NCBI GenBank assembly: GCA_020444515.1
Contig: JAHLKX010000007.1
Location: 1-64,000 of the forward strand
Source of the DNA: Bacteroidota bacterium
Lineage (GTDB): Bacteria > Bacteroidota > Bacteroidia > Bacteroidales > JAADJA01
Direction of reading: 5' to 3'
Length of the DNA stretch: 64,000 nucleotides
The first letter of the stretch is position 1; every line of letters begins with the position of its first letter. The notes below the pieces were generated by a model, which worked only from the letters and a program-made list of their open reading frames with translations, had not been told where the DNA came from and ran no database searches. This document shows, one piece after another, positions 17,504-26,970 of the stretch. Position numbers and translations under genes: made by a program.

Positions 17504-19480
17504 ATGATGGCATACATAAAAACATACATCAAAGTCATCATTGTGGCATTTTTGATGCTGTTTATTCAGTCATTTCTGATGTCACAATCAAATAATGTTG
17601 AACAACTATTAATCGAATTCAGGAATAAAAACCTTGGGGGGGTTGATTATAATGCTGACATCAAATATCCTTATGAATATAAGAATACACAAGTTGCTGC
17701 TTTCAGTTTCGTGGTTTCTCTAGGTTCTGATATTGCAGCCATAGTTACATTTGGCGCATCAGAAAAAGTCAGAACAACAGTTAAATTCATAAGTTATACA
17801 GGAAAGGCTGCAAATTACGCCAATAAAATAGTACAGGCTGATGATATGTGGCAGGGACTATTCGATGTTGAATCAGATATTGGTACAGAGTTATTGATCC
17901 AGGAAGGAGAGATTATCTTGAATGAAGGTAAAAAACTACCTTTTGTCAGGACAGGCGTATCTATTGTTGGATTGTACTCTGCTGTCAAAAAGGATAAAGA
18001 AGAACTTCTGGCAGATATATCTATGCAAAAAGAGCTACTTCAATTTATAGGGGAAACTGGCCAGGAAATAATCACCATACAGGATGAAATCAATCAGGTT
18101 GGAGATTCTGAAAAACGCAAAGAATATGAACTATTGCTTTCAGGGATGGTACAGAAAAAAGCGGAACTGGCCGTATATAGACAACAAGTGAAAGAAGAAT
18201 GGGGGGGGAATGACCTTGGGAAACAGCTTGATATGGCACTTGATGCACAACTCGGTAAATCAAATCCGACTATTAATTCTGTTTTTGTGGAAATGGTAAA
18301 TGACTTTATCGACGGTGGAATCACGGAGGAAGAATTTTACGAAAACTTGGAAACTGAGATCGATGTCCGCTCAGGAGACCTCTCGTTTGATACTGATGTT
18401 GTAATTCAAAACCTGCAACTTGAAATCAACGAGGCGAAGAATAGAAATGAAAAAATCAATAAATATGGTGGATATATTTCCCTACAAGAACAGAAATTGA
18501 CAAAGCTATCGGAATTAATATATGAAATACCGATCTATTATAGGCTAACTGCTGACTATGACATGCGAAGCATACCTATTGAATTGCCTGATGACTTTTT
18601 TACTATCAATTCAGTACCAGGGCAGGGTACTTTTTTACCTGAATTTGTTGGAACAAGTAATCCTTATTACCAGTTAATGAATCCTTTGTATCAACCAGAA
18701 GTTTCATCAGATTATAAGCCGTTGGATAAAGCAGGTGCTGATAAAATTATAAACGTCTATAAATCAATACCCGGAGGTATTACTTTGGAAGGAATAGGAA
18801 AAGGATTAGGAGAAATTAATGAAGTGATATTCGATCGTGAACGTAACATCTTTATCGTCAACAAAGAATTCATTTACCAGGATCCATTACGGATTGATGA
18901 AATGCAGGATATTGTAAGGGCAATTAACCTGAACGATATCATGGGTGTATCTCTTGCAGGTACTGCTACACAGATCATTTATGGCGAACTCGAGGAGATT
19001 TCTGTGGTTTCGGTAAACCTGAAACTGGCCGATCATTTTTTAGGAGAGATCGCATTTGCCCGAAATGGCTGGTTGATAGATTACAAATATGCCGACAATT
19101 ATAAACCAAAGGAAGCGAACAGAGAATTACTAGATTTTAACCTAGCAGTATATTTTAACTTCTGTGAATTCATTTTCAGCACATCTGGGTCAAGAATGGG
19201 TTTGTCGAATTCCAATCTGGAAGTCACCCTTGTACCATTAAGCACTGAAAAAAGTGTTGATGGTGGGCACCTGCCAGATTTTGAGGCACTTGAAGATGAT
19301 CGCATACCTACGGAATATTTAGAAAATATTAGGCACATTACTGAAAATATTGATTATTATATGAATGAACAGCTTTTAAGGATGGTAAATGCATATGGCG
19401 AAATGGCTGCGTTTGCACGGTTGATGAAAAAATCGGGTGTTAACCTGAATGAAATATCGATATCGGAAAATTTAAAGTAA
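17504..19480 (+). CDS. Unknown large secreted protein with coiled coil
   Basis: A 658-residue protein with a signal peptide or anchor at about 9-29 (VIIVAFLMLFIQSFLMSQS). Residues ~50-75 are another hydrophobic, Ala/Gly-rich stretch. A charged coiled-coil-like helix region runs from about 160 to 220, followed by a further helical part. The C-terminal half is mixed alpha/beta with several Tyr-rich segments. I recognise no family and no catalytic motif. It follows the TPR gene by 10 bp and precedes the papain-like peptidase gene by 59 bp on the same strand, so it is probably part of the same secreted assembly. Confidence 0.65.
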   Translation: MMAYIKTYIKVIIVAFLMLFIQSFLMSQSNNVEQLLIEFRNKNLGGVDYNADIKYPYEYKNTQVAAFSFVVSLGSDIAAIVTFGASEKVRTTVKFISYTGKAANYANKIVQADDMWQGLFDVESDIGTELLIQEGEIILNEGKKLPFVRTGVSIVGLYSAVKKDKEELLADISMQKELLQFIGETGQEIITIQDEINQVGDSEKRKEYELLLSGMVQKKAELAVYRQQVKEEWGGNDLGKQLDMALDAQLGKSNPTINSVFVEMVNDFIDGGITEEEFYENLETEIDVRSGDLSFDTDVVIQNLQLEINEAKNRNEKINKYGGYISLQEQKLTKLSELIYEIPIYYRLTADYDMRSIPIELPDDFFTINSVPGQGTFLPEFVGTSNPYYQLMNPLYQPEVSSDYKPLDKAGADKIINVYKSIPGGITLEGIGKGLGEINEVIFDRERNIFIVNKEFIYQDPLRIDEMQDIVRAINLNDIMGVSLAGTATQIIYGELEEISVVSVNLKLADHFLGEIAFARNGWLIDYKYADNYKPKEANRELLDFNLAVYFNFCEFIFSTSGSRMGLSNSNLEVTLVPLSTEKSVDGGHLPDFEALEDDRIPTEYLENIRHITENIDYYMNEQLLRMVNAYGEMAAFARLMKKSGVNLNEISISENLK

Positions 19481-19539
19481 AAATATAGAGTATATGAGAT
19501 CGGTAAAAAAAATATTAGCTAGGCTTAATATTATGAAAT

Positions 19540-21012
19540 ATGAATAGACTTTGCTTTCTTCTTTGTGCTATTATCCTGCCATATTTAGGGGCTGCCCAGG
19601 AATACGGCCAGGGCTTGATATTCGATGATACACCCGAGATGTATTTACCCATGAGTGCTCCACTGGTCAAAGGTGATTTAAACCTCCCTTCAGCCTTTAC
19701 CATTGAGCAGTACTGTCCTACACCCGGAAGCCAGGGTAAAACCGGAACTTGCACTGCATGGGCATTGGCATACAATGCCCGGACAATAATTGCTGCAAGG
19801 CAAATGGGTTTAAATGGTGCATCCGTGAATGATATCATTTTTTCGCCCTCATATATTTTTGAGCAAATAAAACGTCCTGACGATTATAATTGCATGATTG
19901 GTACTCAGATCAAAGAAGGAATGAACACGATGAAGAATAAAGGAGTACCTCTACTTGTTGACCTTCCTTTTGCATGCGGTGCCTCCATAAATGAAAATGT
20001 AAATCAAAAAGCTTCGCAATACAGGATTGGTGGCCATAAAATGCTTTTTACATTTAACACTACCCCGGAATCAAAGATAGAAGATGTCAGGATGGCTATT
20101 GCTAATCAAAAGCCGGTAATTATTGGTTTTAATACCCCAAAATCCTTTAAGAAATCTGGGGTTGTTTGGGAACGGGATGCTACAGATGATCCGAATACGG
20201 ATTATCCTGGACATGCTATGGTTATTGTGGCTTATGATGACAATAAATATGGTGGGGCAGTTAAGGTAATAAACAGTTGGGGTACAGAATGGGGGGAAAA
20301 TGGTTTCGTCTGGATAAAATATCAGGATTTTGCTGCATTTTGCCGTGAAGCATATGAAATTATTGAAATACCTGGATCATCACCCCCTATGCCGGTTCCT
20401 GTTCCACAACCTGATAATCCTGTTACACATCATCCTTCCAATAAAAATATTGTTCTTTCTGGGGATCTAAAATTTCAATTGGTTTCAGGAGGATCGATGA
20501 TGACTGAAAAGGTGAAGAATAGTAATGTCATTGCTGGTAATGAATACCTTACCGCTTACCAAATGTCAACGGCATATCCTTCCAATACTGAATTCAGGTA
20601 TTATATATCAAATTATGGTCCTGCGTATTTATATGCTATCGCTACAGACCTCAGTGGGGAGATACATAAAATTTTTCCCCATAAAGATAATATATGTCCT
20701 TACCTGGGATATGCAAAAAATACCATAGCCATTCCTTCTGAAACAGGTCGTATCCAAATGGATAAAACACCGGGTACGGATTTCTTATGCATTTTATACT
20801 CGCCAAAAGAAATAAATATCAATAAGTTGATTGCAACTTTGTCGGGCATGTCAGGCTCGCTTAGTTCCCGGCTGGAAAAAGCAATTGGAGACGAGTTGCT
20901 AAAAGCAAATGATGTCACTTATGATCCATACAAAGTTGGATTTGAAGCCAGGATAAATACAAGTCTAAGTAACAAGATTGTGCCTTTAATGGTTGCCATC
21001 GAACATAAGTAG
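19540..21012 (+). CDS. Secreted papain-like (C1) cysteine peptidase with DUF4384
   Basis: A 490-residue protein with a signal peptide ending at about Gln20. Residues ~50-280 are a papain-fold peptidase with all active-site residues visible: Gln65, Cys71 (GKTGTCTAWALAYNA), His225 (YPGHAMVIVAYDD) and Asn245 (VINSWGTEWG). A Pro-rich linker at about 285-305 leads to a C-terminal DUF4384 domain (about 310-450), often found beside peptidase and kinase domains in bacterial signalling proteins. It should be an active periplasmic or exported protease. A catalytically dead relative lies at 28734-30293 in the same operon, and a caspase-like protein lies between them. Substrates may be the neighbouring secreted proteins; this is inference. 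Confidence 0.88.
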   Translation: MNRLCFLLCAIILPYLGAAQEYGQGLIFDDTPEMYLPMSAPLVKGDLNLPSAFTIEQYCPTPGSQGKTGTCTAWALAYNARTIIAARQMGLNGASVNDIIFSPSYIFEQIKRPDDYNCMIGTQIKEGMNTMKNKGVPLLVDLPFACGASINENVNQKASQYRIGGHKMLFTFNTTPESKIEDVRMAIANQKPVIIGFNTPKSFKKSGVVWERDATDDPNTDYPGHAMVIVAYDDNKYGGAVKVINSWGTEWGENGFVWIKYQDFAAFCREAYEIIEIPGSSPPMPVPVPQPDNPVTHHPSNKNIVLSGDLKFQLVSGGSMMTEKVKNSNVIAGNEYLTAYQMSTAYPSNTEFRYYISNYGPAYLYAIATDLSGEIHKIFPHKDNICPYLGYAKNTIAIPSETGRIQMDKTPGTDFLCILYSPKEININKLIATLSGMSGSLSSRLEKAIGDELLKANDVTYDPYKVGFEARINTSLSNKIVPLMVAIEHK

Positions 21013-21032
21013 TTATAATTGAAATAAATGTT

Positions 21033-22373
21033 ATGAATAGATTCGTGATTTTTTTATTAATAGTTTCTGTTTTTCCAGATTTAAAGGGACAGGATTTTAC
21101 TGACAGGGATATGGAGAAGTTGCAAAATAGTATATCTTATCTTTTGGATGACTACAAAACATATTTCAATCTGATTGGAGATATTAATGAAACACAGGCA
21201 GACAGGATGGATGCATATACCTACTCATTTCTTAAGCTTTTTAGGAATGAAAATGTAAATGTATATAATGATTTGGACCCGACAGGAGAAACAAGCACAT
21301 TACCACAAGTCAAGAATTATGCTGCCAATATAATCACCTGGTATACCGAAACAGGTATAACAGCAGATTTTGAGAATGAAACAACAATTTCTACTCCGGT
21401 CAAAATAAGTACAAACCAGTATTATATAAATGTTTTTGTTACAAAAAGCATTTCGGGACTTTATATGGGCAAGACATACAACAAGCAAACGAATAATTTG
21501 GAATTCAGGTTGGCTTTTGTAAAAGACGAAAAAGGTATTTCTCCTCTTACTATAGCGGGTATAAATCCCGCCAATAACCATACAGAAGTTGTAGCAGACT
21601 CAATTCATGAAGGTGATGTTTTTTTCGATATGTCAATGCAGAAAGCAGGACCAGCAATGGTTCTGGTGGAGGGAGGATGTTATGAAAGGAAATTTGGCTG
21701 GACTGACTATGAAGTTTGCGTCAATGATTTTTATATAAGTAAATATGAGATAACCAATGAAGATTTCTGTGCTTTTTTAAATGCTTCAAGAGAAGATAAA
21801 TTTATGTCTGATAAGCAATACCTTAAAATTCCATCTTTTGGTAAGTATATTAGTTTCCATCGTGAATCAAAAAAATATGCAGTGAAACCCGGGTTTGAAA
21901 GATTTCCGGTAACTGGGATTACCTGGGAAGAGGCCGCTGATTATTGCAAATGGCAGGGAGGCAGACTGCCAACTGAGGCAGAATGGCAATTCGCCGCTAT
22001 AGGAGGCCTTGATGATGAAGTCAAATATAGTGGTGGAGAGGATATAGACGAATATGCCTGGTATAATAAAAATACCGATGGCAAACCCAAAGAGGTCGGT
22101 ACAAAAACAAGTAATCCCTATGGTATTTTTGATATGACCGGAAATGTTTTTGAATGGTGTTTTGATAACTACGCAGAAGATTATTATGCAAATAGCCCGA
22201 ATTATAATCCTTTGGGTCCCTTGAGAGGTGATTACAAAGTGGTAAAAAGTTGTGATGCTCAATCTGCAAAAAAGGAGTGTTTAGTTAATGGAAGGTTAAA
22301 AGCAAAGCCCAACCAAAGAAATGAAAGAATTGGATTCAGATTGGTAAGATCAATAGGCGTGGATGAAGAATAA
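21033..22373 (+). CDS. Secreted protein with NTF2-like N-terminus and SUMF1/FGE domain
   Basis: A 446-residue protein with a signal peptide. Residues ~20-190 match the small secreted proteins of this locus (DYKTYFNLIGDINETQADR, SGLYMGKTYNKQ), probably an NTF2-like unit. Residues ~205-440 form a formylglycine-generating-enzyme/sulfatase-modifying (SUMF1) domain, with VEGGCYERK, YEITNEDFCAFLN, GRLPTEAEWQFAA, FDMTGNVFEWCFDN and a final RIGFRLVRS. This fold is C-type-lectin-like. In many bacterial proteins it binds ligands instead of making formylglycine. No sulfatase gene is nearby, so a binding role is more likely here. It starts 20 bp after the papain-like peptidase gene. Confidence 0.82.
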   Translation: MNRFVIFLLIVSVFPDLKGQDFTDRDMEKLQNSISYLLDDYKTYFNLIGDINETQADRMDAYTYSFLKLFRNENVNVYNDLDPTGETSTLPQVKNYAANIITWYTETGITADFENETTISTPVKISTNQYYINVFVTKSISGLYMGKTYNKQTNNLEFRLAFVKDEKGISPLTIAGINPANNHTEVVADSIHEGDVFFDMSMQKAGPAMVLVEGGCYERKFGWTDYEVCVNDFYISKYEITNEDFCAFLNASREDKFMSDKQYLKIPSFGKYISFHRESKKYAVKPGFERFPVTGITWEEAADYCKWQGGRLPTEAEWQFAAIGGLDDEVKYSGGEDIDEYAWYNKNTDGKPKEVGTKTSNPYGIFDMTGNVFEWCFDNYAEDYYANSPNYNPLGPLRGDYKVVKSCDAQSAKKECLVNGRLKAKPNQRNERIGFRLVRSIGVDEE

Positions 22374-22422
22374 GTTACAATTAATAAAAGCTATATTTTA
22401 ATAAATAAAAAAATCTAAGACT

Positions 22423-24006
22423 ATGAAGACAAGAGTTACATTAATTTTAGTTTTTCTAAGTGTTCTTTGCTGGCATGCTGGAGCTCAGATGTTCAGCCGG
22501 TTGTCTAATATTAATAACGAAATTTTTGAGGAGTATGAGGTACCAAAATACAAAGAATCGAAAAAAATTACTTTACCAAACAAGCATGAATCGATAATTG
22601 GCCTATACACCTTTCAAGAGAATATCATTACTTTAAAGACCCAATGGGTATTAAAAGATGAGGATGGAAAAGACCATGAAAACTGTTATTATGAATACAA
22701 TTTTGTTAATAATAGCTTGCTAGAAATAACCGAAAGAAATAAAATAGATGAGATTAACAGGGAAATATCGAACCACTATACAGATATTACCGATGATGAA
22801 GATAGTTTCCATAACATGGAAGCAAAGGAGAAGTTTAAAAGAACAATGAAGGAGGTAGGAGAAATAATGAAAGAGATATTAAAGAATCAAACTACAACTG
22901 TGAGGAATAAGAATTATCGTTTCTATGATTTTCATTCAGATAAATATGTTACACTCTATTATGTTGATGTAAAATATGATCAGGTAATTGCAAATAAAAA
23001 TCAGGCCAAGGTTCAGGCTCAGAGCTTTTCTAAATATATGTTTTACTATTGCAATGACTCAATTGATGCGGAATTCAAGTTAAGCAGTGCTACTTCTGAT
23101 CACACTCTCCTTTATGATTCAGAAAAAATTCAATGGTCTAAAAATATGGAATATGTAATGGAGAGTGATATCTTGTTTGACTTAAAACAAAATCACGCAA
23201 CAAGACTTTTTTATGCTGGTGCATTGTTGGGCACATTCGATTACAATAATGAATATCTCATATTATTTAATGTGAATCCTTTTAGACAAGATATATCAAT
23301 AGATGTACTCAAGATCAAACCAGAGTGGGTGCAAAAGATGAGTAACTATTCAGATTATACAATATTGCTAGGTATGAAAAGGCAACGAGATTTGATTGCT
23401 AGTGGTAATATTGAGGGGGAAATCCATGAAACTTCCAATTCATTTATTGATCCTCGTGATGGAAAGCGATATTGGTATAAGGAAATTGGCAAGCAAACCT
23501 GGATGATGCATAATTTAAATTATGGTTCAATGATACCAGGTGCGAATGATCAAGATAATAATAGTATTGATGAAAAGTATTGTTATAACGATAATGAAGA
23601 TTATTGTAAAAAATATGGCGGTCTTTATCAATGGGATGAGGTGATGAAACATAACGAACAGGATCCGCAAGGAATTTGCCCTGACGGTTGGCATATACCC
23701 TCAACGGATGAATGGGAGGTCTTAATTGCTTATCTTGGAGGAGAAAAAACCGCTGGTGGTAGATTAAAATCGAATAGTCCTGAAGTGTGGGAAAAAACAT
23801 TAAGCGCATCAAACGAGTCCGGTTTTTGTGCACTGGGAGCCGGATTTAGGAGTGGTGGTGGAGATTTCAAAGGAGTGCTTGAGGAGACTGCGATTAGAAC
23901 CTCTTCCAAAGGACGTACATATGAGCTATCTACTAAAAAATCTGAAATAAAAAATAAATCACCTGACAAAGATGCAGGTTTTTCTGTACGCTGTATTAAA
24001 GATTGA
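22423..24006 (+). CDS. Secreted FISUMP-domain protein 1
   Basis: A 527-residue protein with a signal peptide ending at about AGAQ. Residues 25-330 are unknown, mixed alpha/beta, with a charged helical stretch near 115-160. Residues ~345-527 form a FISUMP (Fibrobacter succinogenes major paralogous) domain: DPRDGKRYWYKEIGKQTWM, YGGLYQWDEVM, GICPDGWHIPSTDEWEVL and the terminal FSVRCIKD. FISUMP domains are surface-exposed, Trp/Gly-rich folds of unknown exact function in Bacteroidota and Fibrobacteres. It lies between SUMF1 and a second FISUMP gene, so the operon encodes three exported proteins of lectin-like appearance. Confidence 0.82.
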   Translation: MKTRVTLILVFLSVLCWHAGAQMFSRLSNINNEIFEEYEVPKYKESKKITLPNKHESIIGLYTFQENIITLKTQWVLKDEDGKDHENCYYEYNFVNNSLLEITERNKIDEINREISNHYTDITDDEDSFHNMEAKEKFKRTMKEVGEIMKEILKNQTTTVRNKNYRFYDFHSDKYVTLYYVDVKYDQVIANKNQAKVQAQSFSKYMFYYCNDSIDAEFKLSSATSDHTLLYDSEKIQWSKNMEYVMESDILFDLKQNHATRLFYAGALLGTFDYNNEYLILFNVNPFRQDISIDVLKIKPEWVQKMSNYSDYTILLGMKRQRDLIASGNIEGEIHETSNSFIDPRDGKRYWYKEIGKQTWMMHNLNYGSMIPGANDQDNNSIDEKYCYNDNEDYCKKYGGLYQWDEVMKHNEQDPQGICPDGWHIPSTDEWEVLIAYLGGEKTAGGRLKSNSPEVWEKTLSASNESGFCALGAGFRSGGGDFKGVLEETAIRTSSKGRTYELSTKKSEIKNKSPDKDAGFSVRCIKD

Positions 24007-24090
24007 TACATCTAAATGCCAATTTTTATACCAATAATAAATGGTTATCATTTCTGAGATTTTTTACACATTAAATGGGATTTGGAGCAT

Positions 24091-25314
24091 ATGTTAATGT
24101 TTTTAACTAAAAAATATATACTTCTTATTTTGGTTGTATGTTACTGGCTCAAAGTTACTTCGTTGAATGCACAATCATTTTCCAAGGAACAAACAGAACA
24201 GGTACACGAGCAATGCCAATCACTCATTAGCCAATATGTGGATTACCTGGCACTGCTAGGGGATGAAAATGAAGCTTTTAATGACAGGAAGTATTCTTAC
24301 ACTGACTCTTTCGTAAAATTGTTCGTTTCACCACAAGCCTATGTATTTAACGACCTAGATCCTTCAGGTGAAACATCTGAAAGCACGCAGGTTAAGCAGT
24401 ATGCCGATAATATCCTGACATGGTATGCCAAATCCGGCACCAGCGTAATGATTGAGCAGGATGAGTTTATATTCGGAAATATCCAGGTTCATGAAATAGA
24501 CTATACAATTGATATATACATACAAAAGACCCTCGCAGGCCTGTATTTAAGCAAAACCATGCACATGCAAAAATATCCCCTAGAAATAAGAATACGGTTT
24601 GTAAAGGATGGGAATTATTTTTCCGATTTTCGGATTGCTGGAATTGAGCATAAAGATGTTCCTGAAGAAGTAATTATTGCTAATGTTGGTAATGGGCAAA
24701 AAACAGGGTCTCAGACCGGGCAATGTGCTGACTTATTGTTAGACGAGCGTGATGGACATCAGTATAAAACAGTGCAAATTGGGGAACAATGCTGGATGGC
24801 GGAAAATTTAAATATTGGTGTTTTGATAAAGGCCAAATATGCTCAAATTGATAATATGCTCATAGAAAAATACTGTGGTAAGAACAAAGAAGTTAATTGT
24901 GATCTTTATGGTGGTATTTATCAATGGGAAGAATTGATGCAATACACATTTAGTGAGGAATCGCAGGGTTTATGTCCCAAGGGATGGCATGTGCCATCTA
25001 AATCTGAATGGATAGTTTTAGTTGATTATCTTGGAGGACCAGACGTGGCTGGATCGAAGTTGAAATCAACTGACGAGGCTCCTATGGGGCGAAAAAACAT
25101 AGGAGCAACTAATTCTAGTGACTTTTCTGCAAAGGCTGCTTACCTATGCAGTATCAATGGTGCTTGTGTTAGGATAGACCCATGTTTTTGGACATCAAGT
25201 GCTAAAGATAATAAAAATGCATGGGCAGTAACAATACACCTTATGAATACAAAAATCGAATACTATTCTGATTGGAAGATAAAAAATGCATCCGTTCGGT
25301 GTCTTAAAGATTGA
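24091..25314 (+). CDS. Secreted NTF2-like and FISUMP-domain protein 2
   Basis: A protein of about 407 residues. I prefer the ATG at 24091 to the TTG at 24082; the ATG at 24097 is also possible. A signal peptide ends near LNAQ. Residues ~30-205 repeat the NTF2-like-looking module of the locus (DYLALLGDENEAFNDRKY, DLDPSGETSESTQVKQY, LAGLYLSKTMH) and align well with the N-terminus of the SUMF1 protein. Residues ~220-407 are a FISUMP domain (DERDGHQYKTVQIGEQCWMA, YGGIYQWEELM, GLCPKGWHVPSKSEW, ASVRCLKD). The same N-terminal module is thus fused to two different lectin-like C-terminal domains in one operon. Confidence 0.82.
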   Translation: MLMFLTKKYILLILVVCYWLKVTSLNAQSFSKEQTEQVHEQCQSLISQYVDYLALLGDENEAFNDRKYSYTDSFVKLFVSPQAYVFNDLDPSGETSESTQVKQYADNILTWYAKSGTSVMIEQDEFIFGNIQVHEIDYTIDIYIQKTLAGLYLSKTMHMQKYPLEIRIRFVKDGNYFSDFRIAGIEHKDVPEEVIIANVGNGQKTGSQTGQCADLLLDERDGHQYKTVQIGEQCWMAENLNIGVLIKAKYAQIDNMLIEKYCGKNKEVNCDLYGGIYQWEELMQYTFSEESQGLCPKGWHVPSKSEWIVLVDYLGGPDVAGSKLKSTDEAPMGRKNIGATNSSDFSAKAAYLCSINGACVRIDPCFWTSSAKDNKNAWAVTIHLMNTKIEYYSDWKIKNASVRCLKD

Positions 25315-25344
25315 AGAATTTTACTAGAGGATTATAATTGCTTT

Positions 25345-26970
25345 ATGATAAATACAATCGACCAAATTCGATATTCACTTGAAAGCAACTACAGGACAAT
25401 AAAATTCCTGGAAAACCCGGAAGATACGTTGGAACGATATCGAAACGGCAATGTGATCATATTCTCCTATACAACGGCCGACCAGGAGGAGCGGGCACTC
25501 AAATTCCATTCTTTGCAAAAAATGGAAGAATCAGAGAAACAAAAGGAAAGGGAATCACTTCTTCGTGAATACAGGATTATACAGAATTTCGCAGGGCACG
25601 ATCAAATTGTCCGCGTTTTCGAGACCAATGAGGTATGGATTGGAAGTGATCTTATCGGTATTTACATTACCATGGAGAAATTTGCATCCACCCTCGAGCA
25701 ATTACTTGCCAGACAGAAGAAATTTTCCGAAAATGAGGTCAAATCTTTCTTGAACCAGATGAGCAATATTTTAGAAACGGCCCATTACAAACTGACACAG
25801 CCCATTATTCATTCGGATATTAAACCTGCAAACATAGGGGTGCGTGAAACCAAAAAGGGAAAATACCAATATGCATTGATGGATTTTGATGTATCAACCT
25901 CGATCACTGAGAAAGAGAATAAGTCATTTACGAGTGGCCTATCGAATAAGGCGACCTTGAAAGGGCTGACACCTGCCTATGCACCGCCCGAGCAGGTGCT
26001 AGCCCAATTAAATCCGTCAGCGACAATTAGCAACCGTGTGGATATATATGCAGTGGGGGCTATTGCAATGCAAATGCTAACAGGAAAAGCTCCTGCTAAG
26101 GAAAACGATGAAACTTTTTACATCCTTCCATTTCAGGCACTTAATAAAAGCCAACAAGAAATATTCAGGCTGATCTGTCATCATGATGCAGGAATGAGGC
26201 CCAGGATAATAGCAGACGCTCTTTCAGATCGACGCCAAGATAAGGACCGATTATTGAATCCAGAAAGTGGGGATAATTCCAAAGTTGGCGACCTGAGGAA
26301 TTTCCAATCAAAAAAGAAAAACTCAAAACTAGTTGACGAGAGGAAAAAACTTTTAAAGAAACTATTGCCAGTTGCTTTTATTAGCATGGTCATTCTTGTC
26401 GGTATTTATTATGCATTTTACCATAAACCAGGAATCCTGAAGAAAAATGTTGAAAAGGAATCAGAAAATCCTCTACAGACAGAAATTGGTTCCATCAATT
26501 ATGGGGAATACTTATATATCGGAGGTATATTGGATGGGAAGCCACATGGAAATGGTGTACAGGATTTTGATAACGGAAACCAGTATAAAGGAAGTTTCAT
26601 AAACGGGAAAAGGCAGGGACAAGGTACTTTTACATGGGGCAATGGTATGGAATATACAGGAGAATGGAAAACAGATGAGCCCAATGGAGATGGAATAATG
26701 ATCTATGACCAGGGAAATTGGTATAAAGGTCAATTCAAAGCCTGGAAGCGGTGGGGCAATGGCACATATCACTGGAAATCAGGTGCACAATATAACGGTC
26801 AATGGCAGGATGATAAAAAGTACGGATATGGAACGATGAAATGGAACGATGGTCGCGAATATTCAGGATACTGGAAAAACGATATGATGAATGGGAAGGG
26901 AACAATGACTTTTTCGGATGGCAGGATTCAAAAAGGTGAATTCATGAATAATCAATTTGTTAGAAAATGA
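25345..26970 (+). CDS. Transmembrane Ser/Thr kinase with extracytoplasmic MORN repeats
   Basis: A 541-residue receptor-like kinase. Residues ~15-290 are a eukaryotic-like Ser/Thr kinase: Lys53 (ALKF), catalytic loop His156-Ser-Asp158 with Lys160 and Asn163 (IIHSDIKPANIGV), metal-binding motif Asp180-Phe-Asp182 and APPE at about 213-216. The usual DFG Gly is Asp (DFD). A basic stretch and one membrane helix follow (about 341-359). Residues ~385-535 carry six MORN repeats (for example YKGSFINGKRQGQGTFTW). The positive-inside rule puts the kinase in the cytoplasm and the MORN part outside. It overlaps the caspase gene by 4 bp. Probable targets are the FHA partner or other cluster proteins; the PP2C at 36622 would reverse it. 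Confidence 0.88.
   Translation: MINTIDQIRYSLESNYRTIKFLENPEDTLERYRNGNVIIFSYTTADQEERALKFHSLQKMEESEKQKERESLLREYRIIQNFAGHDQIVRVFETNEVWIGSDLIGIYITMEKFASTLEQLLARQKKFSENEVKSFLNQMSNILETAHYKLTQPIIHSDIKPANIGVRETKKGKYQYALMDFDVSTSITEKENKSFTSGLSNKATLKGLTPAYAPPEQVLAQLNPSATISNRVDIYAVGAIAMQMLTGKAPAKENDETFYILPFQALNKSQQEIFRLICHHDAGMRPRIIADALSDRRQDKDRLLNPESGDNSKVGDLRNFQSKKKNSKLVDERKKLLKKLLPVAFISMVILVGIYYAFYHKPGILKKNVEKESENPLQTEIGSINYGEYLYIGGILDGKPHGNGVQDFDNGNQYKGSFINGKRQGQGTFTWGNGMEYTGEWKTDEPNGDGIMIYDQGNWYKGQFKAWKRWGNGTYHWKSGAQYNGQWQDDKKYGYGTMKWNDGREYSGYWKNDMMNGKGTMTFSDGRIQKGEFMNNQFVRK

Noticed and set aside
21033..25314. Diversity-generating retroelement targeting the lectin-like SUMF1/FISUMP proteins
   Set aside because: No reverse transcriptase and no template/variable repeat pair was seen.
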